DNA of 64,000 bases, taken from positions 1,953,069 through 2,017,068 of the forward strand of contig NZ_CP059833.1 in assembly GCF_014117265.1 (NCBI RefSeq), read 5' to 3'. Source of the stretch: Corynebacterium hindlerae (GTDB lineage Bacteria; Actinomycetota; Actinomycetes; Mycobacteriales; Mycobacteriaceae). Below the pieces are notes generated by a model that saw only the letters and a list, made by a program, of their open reading frames with translations, did no database searches and was not told the origin of the DNA. A program made the position numbers and the translations under genes. This document shows positions 43,286 through 52,785 of the stretch, piece by piece. The number at the start of each line of letters is the position of its first letter. The stretch's first letter is position 1.

Positions 43286-45025
43286 ATGGCTACAACATTC
43301 GCCGCACAGATCGTCAAAGCCCTGGAGAGCTACGGCGTCCAACGCATTTTCGGCTTGGTAGGTGACAGCCTCAATCCGATCTCAGATGCGGTTCGAGATT
43401 CCAGTATCGAATGGGTCCATGTCCGGAACGAGGAAGCCGCAGCCTTCGCTGCTGGGGCGGAATCTTTGGTCACAGGCAAACTCGCAGTGTGTGCTGCCTC
43501 CTGTGGGCCAGGAAATACCCACCTGATCCAGGGGCTCTACGATTCCCACCGCAACGGCGCGAAGGTGCTTGCCCTCGCCAGCCACATCCCCAGCCCGCAG
43601 ATCGGCTCCCAGTTCTTCCAGGAAACCCATCCGGAGCAGGTTTTTGCCGAATGTTCGGGCTACTGCGAGATGGTGAACTCTCCAGAACAAGGAGCCCGCA
43701 TCCTGCACCACGCGGTGCAATCCACCATGGGCGGTGGCGGGGTGTCAGTCCTGGTCCTGCCCGGCGACATCTCCATGCAAGAGGCCACCGATGAGACGTT
43801 TTTGGCCTCAACTATTGCCGTCGAGAAGCCGGTGAGCTATCCGCACCCAACGCAGGCCGCCGCGCTTGTCGACGCCATCAACTCCGCCGATACCGTCACC
43901 CTATTTTGTGGCGCGGGGTGCCGCGACGCCCGCGAGGAGGTGCTGCAGCTCGCCGAAAAGCTGAAATCCCCCATTGGGCACGCGCTCGGCGGGAAAATGT
44001 ACATCCAGCACGACAATCCGTTTGATGTCGGCATGTCTGGCCTGCTCGGTTACGGTGCCTGCCACGACGCTATTAACGACGCTGACCTGCTCATCATGCT
44101 CGGCACCGATTTTCCGTACTCGGAATTCCTCCCCACAAGCAATGTGGCACAGGCGGACATCAACCCCGCCGCAATCGGTCGGCGGACTACCGTGAAGATC
44201 CCTGTTGTGGGTGATGTTGCAGCGACAATCGAGAATATTTTGCCGCACGTGGCGGAAAAAACCTCCCGGAAATTCCTCGACCGCATGCTGCACGAGCACC
44301 ATCGCAAACTGGAAAAGGTGGTCGAATCCTACACCTCCAAAACCCAAACCCACACCCCAATCCACCCCGAGCTTGTTGCCGATCTACTGGATCAGCTTGC
44401 CGCTGATGACGCGGTATTCACCGTGGACACCGGCATGTGCAACGTTTGGGCGGCGCGCTACATCAACAACTTTTCCGGCAAGCGCGAGCTCATTGGCTCT
44501 TTCCGGCATGGCACCATGGCTAATGCGCTCCCGCATGCGATCGGTGCGTCGGCTGCGGATCGAACTCGGCAAGTGATCTCACTGTCGGGCGACGGTGGGC
44601 TGAGCATGCTCCTCGGCGAGCTGCTCACCATCGCGCTGCATCAACTTCCCGTCAAAATCATTACGTTCAACAACTCCTCGCTCGGCATGGTGAAATTGGA
44701 GATGCTCGTGCAGGGCTACCCGGAGTTCGAAACGGATCACAGCGCCGTCGACTACGCCGCGATCGCGCAGGCCGCCGGCATAACATCCTTCCGAGTCACC
44801 GAACCAGACGAGCTGCGCAGCACCCTTGAGCAGGCGCTGCTTCACGACGGCCCGGTGCTCGTCGACGTCGTCACGGACCCGAACGCACTGTCCATCCCAC
44901 CAAACATCACGGCCGCGCAGATCCTCGGATTCTCCAAAGCTGCCAGCCGAACCATCCTTGAAGGTGGGGTAGGCAGAATGTTTGATCTTGCGACCTCCAA
45001 TATCCGCAACGTCCCCCGACCCTAG
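43286..45025 (+). CDS. pqo: Pyruvate:quinone oxidoreductase
   Basis: Peripheral membrane flavoenzyme that decarboxylates pyruvate to acetate and CO2 and passes electrons to menaquinone. TPP-dependent: the N-terminal domain has GDSLNPISDAVRDS..WVHVRNEEAAAFAAGAESL, and the TPP/Mg motif is SGDGGLSMLLGELLTIALHQLPVKIITFNNSSLG. From the ATG at 43286 (AGGAAGG upstream) the protein has 579 residues, the same as C. glutamicum Pqo, with strong similarity throughout. An upstream open frame is discarded. Confidence 0.96.
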   Translation: MATTFAAQIVKALESYGVQRIFGLVGDSLNPISDAVRDSSIEWVHVRNEEAAAFAAGAESLVTGKLAVCAASCGPGNTHLIQGLYDSHRNGAKVLALASHIPSPQIGSQFFQETHPEQVFAECSGYCEMVNSPEQGARILHHAVQSTMGGGGVSVLVLPGDISMQEATDETFLASTIAVEKPVSYPHPTQAAALVDAINSADTVTLFCGAGCRDAREEVLQLAEKLKSPIGHALGGKMYIQHDNPFDVGMSGLLGYGACHDAINDADLLIMLGTDFPYSEFLPTSNVAQADINPAAIGRRTTVKIPVVGDVAATIENILPHVAEKTSRKFLDRMLHEHHRKLEKVVESYTSKTQTHTPIHPELVADLLDQLAADDAVFTVDTGMCNVWAARYINNFSGKRELIGSFRHGTMANALPHAIGASAADRTRQVISLSGDGGLSMLLGELLTIALHQLPVKIITFNNSSLGMVKLEMLVQGYPEFETDHSAVDYAAIAQAAGITSFRVTEPDELRSTLEQALLHDGPVLVDVVTDPNALSIPPNITAAQILGFSKAASRTILEGGVGRMFDLATSNIRNVPRP

Positions 45026-45112
45026 TTCGTATGAATAAAACAGCCTGCTGAATCTCAACGCCGGTAGGATAAAAACTCTAAATGCACAGCTCTCACGTGG
45101 AAAGGAACACAC

Positions 45113-46078
45113 ATGAGCAACATTCGTGCCGCAATCATTGGCTACGGAAACCTGGGCAAGAGCGTGGAAAAAGTCATCGCCGCGCAGCCCGACATCGATC
45201 TCGTCGGCGTGTTCTCTCGCCGCGATAAGCTCGACACCGAAGCCCGAGTAATCCCAGTGGCAGACGTAGAAAAGCACGTCGATGACATCGACGTGCTCTA
45301 CATGTGCCTCGGTTCTGCCACCGACATCCCAGAGCAAGCCGCTAACTTGGCTAAGCTCTACAACACCGTCGACACCTACGACAACCACAACGAAATCCCT
45401 CGCCACCGCGCCGAGATGGATGCCGCGGCCAAGGAATCTGGCCACGTCGCCGTCATCTCCACCGGCTGGGATCCAGGAATGTTCTCCCTCAACCGCACTT
45501 ATGCTTCCGCGGTTGTCCCGGAGTACGAACAGCACACCTTCTGGGGGCCGGGTCTTTCCCAGGGGCATTCCGACGCGCTGCGCCGCATCGACGGCGTGAA
45601 GAAGGCTGTCCAGTACACCATCCCTGCAGAAGATGCCCTGGATAAGGCACGCCGTGGCGAAGGCCAAGACATCACCGGCAAGAACGCTCACCTGCGCCAA
45701 TGCTGGATCGTCACCGAAGAAGGCGCCTCCCAGGAGGACATCGAAAACACGATCCGCACCATGCCGGACTACTTCGTCGGCTACGAAGTCGAAGTCCACT
45801 TCATCTCCGAAGCTGAATTCGACGCAGAGCACACCGGCATGCCACACGGCGGACACGTCGTCACCGCCGGCAAGATCGGCGAGACCAACCACCTCATCGA
45901 ATACACCCTGAAGCTGGACCGCAACCCAGACTTCACCGCAGGTGTCATGGTCGCCTACGGCCGCGCAGCACACCGCCTCGCTCAGGCTGGGGAAACCGGT
46001 GCCCGCACTGTCCTCGAGATCGCCCCATACCTCATCCACCCACTGGGTCTGGATGAGCTGATCTCCCGTGATGTCTAG
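45113..46078 (+). CDS. ddh: Meso-diaminopimelate D-dehydrogenase
   Basis: Converts tetrahydrodipicolinate plus ammonia directly to meso-diaminopimelate with NADPH, the short branch of lysine and cell-wall synthesis found in corynebacteria. The Rossmann loop is AAIIGYGNLGKSVEKVI; LYMCLGSATDIPEQ and STGWDPGMFSLNR belong to the substrate pocket. The 321 residues match the family. GGAAAGGAAC precedes the ATG. Monocistronic, ending in a strong bidirectional hairpin. Confidence 0.97.
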   Translation: MSNIRAAIIGYGNLGKSVEKVIAAQPDIDLVGVFSRRDKLDTEARVIPVADVEKHVDDIDVLYMCLGSATDIPEQAANLAKLYNTVDTYDNHNEIPRHRAEMDAAAKESGHVAVISTGWDPGMFSLNRTYASAVVPEYEQHTFWGPGLSQGHSDALRRIDGVKKAVQYTIPAEDALDKARRGEGQDITGKNAHLRQCWIVTEEGASQEDIENTIRTMPDYFVGYEVEVHFISEAEFDAEHTGMPHGGHVVTAGKIGETNHLIEYTLKLDRNPDFTAGVMVAYGRAAHRLAQAGETGARTVLEIAPYLIHPLGLDELISRDV

Positions 46079-46099
46079 TAACTAGATACGCGGAAATCA

Positions 46100-46147
46100 A
46101 GCGTACGGATGGGATCTTTCAAGCTTAAAAAATCCCATCCGTACGCT
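46100..46147. terminator. Bidirectional terminator between ddh and the MFS gene
   Basis: A perfect 16-base stem, AGCGTACGGATGGGAT (46100-46115) with 46132-46147, around a 16-base A/T-rich loop, between convergent genes. Confidence 0.85.
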
Positions 46148-46172
46148 AAATTTCGCTTCCCAGTGGTCTCTG

Positions 46173-47447
46173 CTACCGAGGCGCCTTCACTGCGCTGACC
46201 ATGAGCAGCCCGAGCATTAGGATGAGTCCGATACCGATGATGCCGGCACGGTCCGATCCGAATAGGGAAACAAAAACGCCGAAGGCCACTGGAGCTAGCC
46301 AGCTGACGGCGCGACCGGTGGTGGCGTAGAGACCGAACATTTGTCCTTCGCGCCCGGTGGGGGAGAGCCTGGAGAGGAAGGTACGGGCGGCGGATTGTGC
46401 GGGGCCGACGAAAAGGCAGAGGATGAGCCCGAAGACCCAGAAGTTTATTGGTCCGGACACGATGTAGAGAACGGCAACGTCAACCACCATGCAAATCAAT
46501 GACACGATGATGACGGGTTTGGGGCCGATCCAGTCATCAAGGTAACCAGCCGCCACAGCGCCAAGCGCGCTGACGACGTTAGCTGCGACTCCGAAGAGGA
46601 GGACATCGCCTTCGCTGATGCCGTATACCTTGACGGCGAGGATGGCGCCGAATGTGAAGACCCCGGCGAGCCCATCGCGGAAAACGGCAGCAGCGAGCAG
46701 GAACCACACCGCATTGCGGTCGGTGTGCCACAGTTCGATGATTTCCCTGATCAGCTGCTTATATGAGGCCACGAAACCGGTGGTTTGAGCAGCGGGATCC
46801 GGTGCGATCTCGGGTACTCGGAACATCACCGGCAGTCCGAAGATCAAGAACCACAGGGCGGCTAGGGCTGCGACCATGCGGATGTTGAAGCCGGAGTCGA
46901 TAGGGAGCCCGAGGAGGCCACGGTTGGGGCCGTCACCCGCAATGAATCCGAGGTAGCAGGTGAGTAGCAGGACGATGCCTCCGAAGTATCCTGCTGCCCA
47001 GCCAAAGCCGGACACCCGGCCGACGGTTTCTGGGGTGGAGACTTGGCGGAGCATGGCGAAGTAAGGGACCTCCGCGAATTGGAAGGTCACGGAAGCAATG
47101 GCCATGATGGTGATGCCGAGCCAGAAGTAGGAGGCGTCGTCGTTGCGGACCAGGAAGAGCGCAAGCATGAGGAAGAACGTGACGAAGGTCCAGATCCGGA
47201 CGCTGCGGCGACGGGTGCCCCGGACGTCGGAAAGCCTGCCTTGGACGGGCGCGAGCAGGGCGATGGCGACGCCGGCCGCACCGAGTGCGAAGCTGAGCTT
47301 TCCGGTGGGGTTGTCCACGTGCTTGCCCACGGAGTCCGTGAGATAGACGGAGAATACAAAGGTCACGAGCACCGCATTGAACGCTGCGGAACCCCAGTCC
47401 CATGCGGCCCACGCGAGAACCGACTTTTTATCCGTTGCCGAGTGCAT
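46173..47447 (-). CDS. MFS transporter, Atg22/UMF1-like
   Basis: Integral membrane protein with about 12 segments, 424 residues. It begins KKSVLAWAAWDWGSAAFNAVLVTFVFSVYLTDSVG, typical of the Atg22/UMF1 branch of major facilitators, and contains GRLSDVRGTRRRSVR at the loop 2-3 position and FGLYATTGRAVSWLAPVAFG near the end. Substrate unknown. The frame extends 88 codons upstream over the merR promoter; the ATG at 47447 gives the family start. It is divergent from a MerR/TipAS regulator, so drug export is a reasonable guess. Confidence 0.8.
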   Translation of the reverse strand: MHSATDKKSVLAWAAWDWGSAAFNAVLVTFVFSVYLTDSVGKHVDNPTGKLSFALGAAGVAIALLAPVQGRLSDVRGTRRRSVRIWTFVTFFLMLALFLVRNDDASYFWLGITIMAIASVTFQFAEVPYFAMLRQVSTPETVGRVSGFGWAAGYFGGIVLLLTCYLGFIAGDGPNRGLLGLPIDSGFNIRMVAALAALWFLIFGLPVMFRVPEIAPDPAAQTTGFVASYKQLIREIIELWHTDRNAVWFLLAAAVFRDGLAGVFTFGAILAVKVYGISEGDVLLFGVAANVVSALGAVAAGYLDDWIGPKPVIIVSLICMVVDVAVLYIVSGPINFWVFGLILCLFVGPAQSAARTFLSRLSPTGREGQMFGLYATTGRAVSWLAPVAFGVFVSLFGSDRAGIIGIGLILMLGLLMVSAVKAPR

Positions 47448-47489
47448 GTTAAGAAACTCTATCCCTACCGGGGGAAAAGCGCGCGCTTG

Positions 47490-47510
47490 ACCTTGCCGTA
47501 GCGTGAAGGT
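47490..47510. promoter_or_regulatory. MerR-type operator in the MFS/merR region
   Basis: ACCTTGCCGTAGCGTGAAGGT is a 21-base imperfect dyad overlapping TTGACC (47487-47492). Dyads of this layout between promoter elements are typical MerR-family sites. It lies 43 bases upstream of the MFS start and 14 bases before the merR start. Confidence 0.5.
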
Positions 47511-47524
47511 GAAAGGTGGTTGTT

Positions 47525-48247
47525 GTGAGCGAACTGACTGTAGGACAAGCCGCGAAGCTGCTCGGTATCTCTGCCCGCACGTTACGACACTGGGACGAGA
47601 TCGGCCTGCTGCAACCCAGCTACCGAAGCTGGGGCGATTACCGGCTCTACACCGGGGATGATCTGGACATGGCCTTGGAAATTTTGGTGTACCGCGAAAC
47701 CGGAATGCCACTCAAGGACATCGCCGCGATCATCCACGAGGGTGCCTCCACCACCGAGCGACTGCGACGACAACAACAGCACCTACAGCAGCAACTCGCT
47801 CGCCTGCATCAGATGAACGATGCGGTCACTGCAATGTTGGAAAGGAACATGACCATGGCGGAAAAACTGGAAAATATGGGCACAAAATGGCAGGACTATG
47901 CCGAGGAGGCGGAAGAGCGCTGGGGTGATACGCCCGAGTGGGAGCAGGCACAAAAGCGCGGCAAGGCGGTCGATATGGCGGACTTTGCCACCGCGCTTGC
48001 CGACGCCGAACAGCGAGGCGTAGTCCCCGGCTCCGCCGAAGCCCTGGAGTTGGTGGAACGGCACCGCGCCCAGATCGAGCAGTGGTACGACTGCTCGCGC
48101 GAGAAGCAAGTGTGTTTGGCGCGGATGTACATCGCTGACGAACGCTTCCATGAAGCTTACGCGGGGCGCCAGGAGTACTTGCTCAGCCTCGTCGAGAAGC
48201 AAGCAGAACTCGAAGGCATCGACCTTTCCGCAGTTCAGTGGCGTTAA
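47525..48247 (+). CDS. MerR-family regulator with TipAS ligand-binding domain
   Basis: DNA-binding domain at residues 1-70 (LTVGQAAKLLGISARTLRHWDEIGLLQPS), a coiled-coil linker (TTERLRRQQQHLQQQLARLHQM), and a C-terminal TipAS domain (about 115-238; WGDTPEWEQAQKR..., with WYDCSREKQVCLARMYIADERFHEAYAG). TipAS domains capture thiopeptide and other antibiotics and switch promoters on. GTG at 47525 has AAAGG eight bases upstream; three earlier in-frame codons are possible. Divergent from an MFS transporter, which is the probable target. Confidence 0.88.
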   Translation: MSELTVGQAAKLLGISARTLRHWDEIGLLQPSYRSWGDYRLYTGDDLDMALEILVYRETGMPLKDIAAIIHEGASTTERLRRQQQHLQQQLARLHQMNDAVTAMLERNMTMAEKLENMGTKWQDYAEEAEERWGDTPEWEQAQKRGKAVDMADFATALADAEQRGVVPGSAEALELVERHRAQIEQWYDCSREKQVCLARMYIADERFHEAYAGRQEYLLSLVEKQAELEGIDLSAVQWR

Positions 48248-48354
48248 TCACGAAACTCTAGGCTCACAGGGAACGTTCAGTTAACGTGCAGAGTGGCGGT
48301 AGGGCAATGCCCTTTACTGGAACTCACAGCGCCTCCTAGCGAAAGAAGAATCTC

Positions 48355-49065
48355 ATGAGTGAGCAGAGTGTAAAAGTGCTTGTCGTTGACGACGAGCCAA
48401 ACATTGTCGAGTTACTGACCGTCAGCCTGAAATTCCAGGGCTTCGACGTCGCTTCAGCATCGACCGGAACTGACGCGCTGCGCGTTGCTCGGGAATTTCA
48501 GCCGGAAGCATTCATCCTAGACGTGATGCTGCCAGGTATCGACGGCTTTGAGCTGCTCTCCAAGCTGCGTGCCGAGGGCTTCGACGGGCCGGTCCTGTAC
48601 CTGACCGCGAAGGACGCGGTGGAAAACCGCATCCACGGCCTCACCATCGGCGCCGATGACTACGTGACCAAGCCATTTTCCCTGGAAGAAGTCATCACTC
48701 GTCTGCGCGTGATCCTGCGCCGGGGCGCTGTCGTCGGAGATGAGGACGAGTCCAGCTCCGTCCTTTCTTACGCGGACCTTGTCCTCAACGATGACACACA
48801 CGAGGTGACCAAGGCCGGGGAAATCGTCGAACTGTCGCCCACCGAGTTCAATCTGCTGCGCTACCTGATGCTCAACGCTGAAGTTGTGCTGTCCAAGGCG
48901 AAGATTCTGGATAATGTGTGGCACTACGACTTCGGCGGTGACGGAAATGTGGTGGAATCCTATATCTCCTACCTGCGTCGCAAGATTGACACTGGAGACA
49001 CCCCACTGATCCAGACCGTGCGGGGTGTGGGATACGTGCTGCGCAGGCCACGCCAGGCATCCTAA
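48355..49065 (+). CDS. phoR: OmpR-family response regulator PhoR
   Basis: Response regulator of phosphate starvation. The receiver domain (about 7-118) has the acidic pocket VDDEP (Asp12-13), phospho-acceptor Asp56 in FILDVMLPGIDG and the conserved Lys in DYVTKPFS. The winged-helix DNA-binding domain (about 145-232) ends in SYLRRKIDTGDTPLIQTVRGVGYVLRR. Length 236. In the corresponding position in C. glutamicum the pair is PhoR-PhoS; the name rests on that synteny and on phoX lying in the same window. AAAGAAG lies before the ATG. The partner kinase starts 11 bases downstream. Confidence 0.85.
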   Translation: MSEQSVKVLVVDDEPNIVELLTVSLKFQGFDVASASTGTDALRVAREFQPEAFILDVMLPGIDGFELLSKLRAEGFDGPVLYLTAKDAVENRIHGLTIGADDYVTKPFSLEEVITRLRVILRRGAVVGDEDESSSVLSYADLVLNDDTHEVTKAGEIVELSPTEFNLLRYLMLNAEVVLSKAKILDNVWHYDFGGDGNVVESYISYLRRKIDTGDTPLIQTVRGVGYVLRRPRQAS

Positions 49066-49076
49066 TCAGCGATTCG

Positions 49077-50444
49077 ATGACTCCACTGTCCCGCAACATT
49101 CCGCTGCGCACGTGGCTCGTGCTTATCGTGGTGGTGATCTCCGGTTGTGGCCTCAGCGCCAGCGCCGTGGTCGTGACTTCAATCATGCGCGATTTCACGG
49201 TCAGCCGAGTAGACCAGGACCTGCTCAAGGCATCACAAGGGTGGGCTGCGCGTAACGACTTTCTACGCCCCGACCCATCCAGTGCGCGCCCACCAAGCGA
49301 CTTCTACGTCCAGAAAATCTACTCCGATGGCTCCCGAATCATCCTCAACGATTCCGAGAGTGCCCCGGACCTTAGCTCTATTCAGCTCGATTCTGACCCC
49401 GTCACGGTGGGCCCAGTTTCTGAGGAGGCCGGGCCGACGCGGTGGCGAGTTGTCGCAACCTACACTGATGGCGTATCCACGGTTGTTGCATTGAACCTTG
49501 GTCGTGAGGATCGCATCATTGAGCAGCTGATTTTCACTCAAATGACCTTCGGGTTAATGGTCCTCGTGGTGCTTGCGTTGATCGCGTATTTTGTGGTTCG
49601 GGCGTCGTTAAGGCCATTGCGTGACGTTGAGCAGACCGCCGTGGCCATCGCCGCGGGCGATCTTGACCGCCGCGTTCCCAACATTTCTACCTCCACCGAA
49701 GTGGGGCAGCTGTCATTTGCGCTCAACAAGATGCTAAGCAGGCTGCAAAACTCTGTGGAAGAGGCGCATGCCCAGGAGGAACAGATGCGCCGCTTTGTGG
49801 GGGATGCCTCCCATGAATTGCGCACCCCGCTGACGTCGCTGCGTGGCTACACAGAGCTCTATCGTTCGGGTGCCATGCCCGATGCCGATAAGGTGCTTGC
49901 CAAGATTGCTGATGAAGCTGGTCGGATGAACTACCTGGTGGAGGATCTGCTTTCCCTCACCCGAGCCGAGGGCAGCCCGACCGAATTTCAGCAAGTCGAC
50001 GCATTTGACTTGGTTGTCACAGTTGCGTCCTCGCTGCGGGTGGCACACCCGAACCGGAAAATTGCGGTCTTTAATCATGCCAATAACGTGCCACTGGTCA
50101 ATGCGGATCCGCAGAAACTGCACCGCGTGTTCTCAAACTTGGTGAACAACGCTCTCGTACACGGCGGCCCAGAGGCAAGCGTGGAAGTGGAAATCACGGA
50201 CACGGACGATTCAGTCCTGGTTAATGTCTCCGACAACGGAGTGGGAATGAGCCAGCACGACGCCGAGCATGTCTTCGAACGCTTTTACCGTTCGGATGCT
50301 TCTCGCTCCCGTGCCACAGGTGGTTCGGGCCTGGGCCTTGCGATCGTGAAGTCCATCGTGCAGGCGCACAGAGGTACCGTCAGCGTCGAATCCGAATTGG
50401 GAGTGGGAACCACCTTCACGGTGCGCCTACCCAAGTTGAGCTAA
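49077..50444 (+). CDS. phoS: Sensor histidine kinase PhoS
   Basis: Membrane sensor of the PhoRS pair. Two membrane helices (about 13-35 and 155-175) frame an extracytoplasmic sensor of about 120 residues; a HAMP linker (about 176-230), HisKA domain with His246 in GDASHELRTPLTSLRGY, and an ATPase domain with VNNALVHGG, DNGVGM and GGSGLGLAIVKSIVQAHRG follow. Length 455. Cotranscribed with phoR. The signal is expected to be low phosphate. Confidence 0.87.
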   Translation: MTPLSRNIPLRTWLVLIVVVISGCGLSASAVVVTSIMRDFTVSRVDQDLLKASQGWAARNDFLRPDPSSARPPSDFYVQKIYSDGSRIILNDSESAPDLSSIQLDSDPVTVGPVSEEAGPTRWRVVATYTDGVSTVVALNLGREDRIIEQLIFTQMTFGLMVLVVLALIAYFVVRASLRPLRDVEQTAVAIAAGDLDRRVPNISTSTEVGQLSFALNKMLSRLQNSVEEAHAQEEQMRRFVGDASHELRTPLTSLRGYTELYRSGAMPDADKVLAKIADEAGRMNYLVEDLLSLTRAEGSPTEFQQVDAFDLVVTVASSLRVAHPNRKIAVFNHANNVPLVNADPQKLHRVFSNLVNNALVHGGPEASVEVEITDTDDSVLVNVSDNGVGMSQHDAEHVFERFYRSDASRSRATGGSGLGLAIVKSIVQAHRGTVSVESELGVGTTFTVRLPKLS

Positions 50445-50448
50445 GGCA

Positions 50449-51069
50449 TCACCGGTCGCTGCGAAGAATCGCAGCCTCCAAGGCCGGGATGATGACCTCT
50501 GTTCGATTCGGCAGGTGGGCGTGGTGGACTCCAGCTATTTCAATGACCTCTCCCAGCACGCTGGAGTAGCGCGGTACAACGGTGTCCGCGGTGGACAACA
50601 CCGACACCACCTCCACGCCCGTCGGAACCTCCGCCTCAAAACCGCGCTGGAGCTGCAGGAAAGCTGGGCCACCGAACCAGCCCACCACCCGCCCAGTTAG
50701 TGTGCGGGGGACACCACGGTAGGCGGCGCCAAGGCCCATGAGCACCCGGATATTGTCTAGCTGCTGGGTGGCGCGCAATCCGATGAGGCCGCCGAGGGAA
50801 TGGCCAATGACGTCGACAAGCGGAAACTGCGAGAGGAATTTCACCACCTCGTCAGTGCAGACATCCAGGTCAGCCGTCCCGCGCTGCCCGTACTCCAGTC
50901 CGATGACTGGGCGCCCACCGGCCTGCAACTCTTCGGCGAGCTTTTGAAAATTACCGGGTGAACTGAGCGTGCCGTGGAGGACCACAACAGGTGGTTCGTC
51001 CGAATCAATGGGAGCAGGGAGAGTGCCCCTACGCGGAAGCCAGAGCAGCCTTGATTTTCTCGGCGGCAT
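50449..51069 (-). CDS. Alpha/beta-hydrolase (lipase/esterase-like)
   Basis: A 206-residue hydrolase with the oxyanion region VVVLHGTLSSPGNFQ, nucleophile Ser in IGHSLGGLIGLRAT, an acidic residue near STADTVVP, and a His late in the sequence (GVHHAHLPNR). This resembles secreted triacylglycerol lipases such as LipA2/EstA, but no signal peptide is seen, so it is probably cytoplasmic. Substrate unknown. The start at 51069 overlaps the end of the HIT gene by 41 bases; upstream ATGs would overlap more. Four bases separate its stop from phoS (convergent). Confidence 0.75.
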   Translation of the reverse strand: MPPRKSRLLWLPRRGTLPAPIDSDEPPVVVLHGTLSSPGNFQKLAEELQAGGRPVIGLEYGQRGTADLDVCTDEVVKFLSQFPLVDVIGHSLGGLIGLRATQQLDNIRVLMGLGAAYRGVPRTLTGRVVGWFGGPAFLQLQRGFEAEVPTGVEVVSVLSTADTVVPRYSSVLGEVIEIAGVHHAHLPNRTEVIIPALEAAILRSDR

Positions 51070-51436
51070 CGTCCATCTTTTCGGGGTCCGTGGCATCCAT
51101 TGCCATCGCGTTGCGGAAGTCATAATCGCTCATGGCGTTAGTGGGGAACACGTGGATGTGGGTGTGCGGAACGTCGAAGCCCGCGATGATGTAGCCCGCC
51201 CGCTGAGAACCGAACGCAGTGATAATCGCCTGGCCCACCTGCTGCGCCACCTTATTCAGGTGCGCCCATAGCTCAGGGGACAGGTCGGTCCACTTATCGA
51301 CCTCTTCGATAGGCACCACCAGGGTGTGGCCGTAGGCAAGCGGCTCAATAGTAAGGAATGCGACGACCTTGTCATCGCGGTACACGAAACGTCCGGGCAG
51401 TTCGCCGTTAATGATTTTGGTGAATACGCTACTCAT
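51029..51436 (-). CDS. HIT-family nucleotide hydrolase
   Basis: A 135-residue histidine-triad protein with the active-site motif HTHIHVFPT and N-terminal region FTKIINGELPGRFVYRDDKVVAFLTIEPLAYGHTLVVP. HIT proteins cleave adenosine phosphoramidates or dinucleotides. No Shine-Dalgarno is clear. It diverges from purD and overlaps the downstream hydrolase gene by 41 bases. Confidence 0.92.
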   Translation of the reverse strand: MSSVFTKIINGELPGRFVYRDDKVVAFLTIEPLAYGHTLVVPIEEVDKWTDLSPELWAHLNKVAQQVGQAIITAFGSQRAGYIIAGFDVPHTHIHVFPTNAMSDYDFRNAMAMDATDPEKMDDAAEKIKAALASA

Positions 51437-51489
51437 GCTCTCTAGCGTAGCTGCGTCTTACTAAAGATGGGTCACGTAAACTAAAGAAC

Positions 51490-52743
51490 ATGCGCATTCT
51501 GGTAATCGGTTCGGGCGCCCGTGAACACGCCCTTTTGCTTGGCCTCTCCAAGGACCCTGCTGTTTCTGAGCTGCACGTTGTTCCTGGTAACGCAGGAATG
51601 GCATCGCTTGCTACCCTGCACGAGGGGAAGGTGGATTCCCCAGCGGAAATGGCTCAACTGGCAACGAAGCTGGGCGTAGACCTGGTGGTGGTCGGCCCGG
51701 AGATTCCGCTGGTAGCGGGCGTAGCGGATGCGCTGCGTGAAGCCGGAATCGCGGTGTTCGGCCCTTCCAAGGAAGCCGCCCAGATCGAAGGCTCCAAGAA
51801 GTTTGCCAAGGACGTTATGGCCGAGGCTGGCGTGAAGACGGCGCACGCAGAAACCCTGGACCCGGGCGCGGACAACATTGATGAGACACTCGATCGCTTT
51901 GGTCCAATCTGGGTGGTCAAGGATGACGGTCTTGCTGGTGGCAAGGGAGTGGTGGTCACTGAGGATCGCGTCGCTGCCCGTGCACATGTGGAAGCCGTGC
52001 ACCAGGCAGGTAACCCGGTGCTCCTGGAGTCTTACCTCGATGGCCCGGAAGTGTCTTTGTTCTGTCTGGTCGACGGCGAGACTGTGGTTCCGCTGCTGCC
52101 CGCCCAGGATCACAAGCGCGTTCGCGATAACGACGAAGGCCCCAACACTGGTGGCATGGGTGCCTACACCCCGCTGCCGTGGCTGCCGGAGGATGGTGTG
52201 CAGCGGATCGTGGACGAGGTGTGCGTCCCTGTGGCACGTCAGATGGTCAAGCGGGGCACTCCGTATTCTGGTCTGCTCTACGCAGGCTTGGCATGGGGGC
52301 GCGAGGGCATCGCCGTGGTCGAGTTCAACTGCCGCTTCGGTGATCCTGAAACCCAGGCTGTGCTCGCACTGCTGAAGACACCGCTGGGTGTGCTGCTGAA
52401 CTCGGTGGCTACCGGCACTCTGGCGGAGCAGCCTCCGCTGGAATGGGAGGACGGCTACGCGCTCACCGTGGTGCTCGCGGCCAATGGTTACCCGGAGAGC
52501 CCACGCACCGGCGATGTGATCCGCAACGCCGACTCTGAGCAGGTGCTGCACGCCGGCACCGCTCTGCGCAACGGCGAGCTGGTTTCCGCTGGTGGGCGCG
52601 TGCTCAACGTTATCGGCACTGGCAGCACGCTTGCCGACGCCCGGAACGCCGCATACGCAGTGATTAAAGATATCGAGTTGGACGGTTCCCACTACCGCTC
52701 CGATATTGCCCTCCCCGCGGTAGAAGGCCGGATCTCCTTATAA
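51490..52743 (+). CDS. purD: Phosphoribosylamine-glycine ligase
   Basis: Second step of purine synthesis: ATP-dependent joining of phosphoribosylamine and glycine. The start reads [19 protein letters not shown]; the ATP-grasp core includes [16 protein letters not shown] and [27 protein letters not shown] is the family signature. Length 417. TAAACT lies seven bases before the ATG and there is no Shine-Dalgarno, which suggests a leaderless message. Followed by the Trk genes, then purB and purC. Confidence 0.97.
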   Translation: MRILVIGSGAREHALLLGLSKDPAVSELHVVPGNAGMASLATLHEGKVDSPAEMAQLATKLGVDLVVVGPEIPLVAGVADALREAGIAVFGPSKEAAQIEGSKKFAKDVMAEAGVKTAHAETLDPGADNIDETLDRFGPIWVVKDDGLAGGKGVVVTEDRVAARAHVEAVHQAGNPVLLESYLDGPEVSLFCLVDGETVVPLLPAQDHKRVRDNDEGPNTGGMGAYTPLPWLPEDGVQRIVDEVCVPVARQMVKRGTPYSGLLYAGLAWGREGIAVVEFNCRFGDPETQAVLALLKTPLGVLLNSVATGTLAEQPPLEWEDGYALTVVLAANGYPESPRTGDVIRNADSEQVLHAGTALRNGELVSAGGRVLNVIGTGSTLADARNAAYAVIKDIELDGSHYRSDIALPAVEGRISL

Positions 52744-52785
52744 AAATGGTGCGAAACTGGGGTGAAGGGGTCTACAGTATCTCCC

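Noticed and set aside
44579..46039. 486-codon - strand frame over pqo and ddh
   Set aside because: Antisense to two strongly conserved enzymes.
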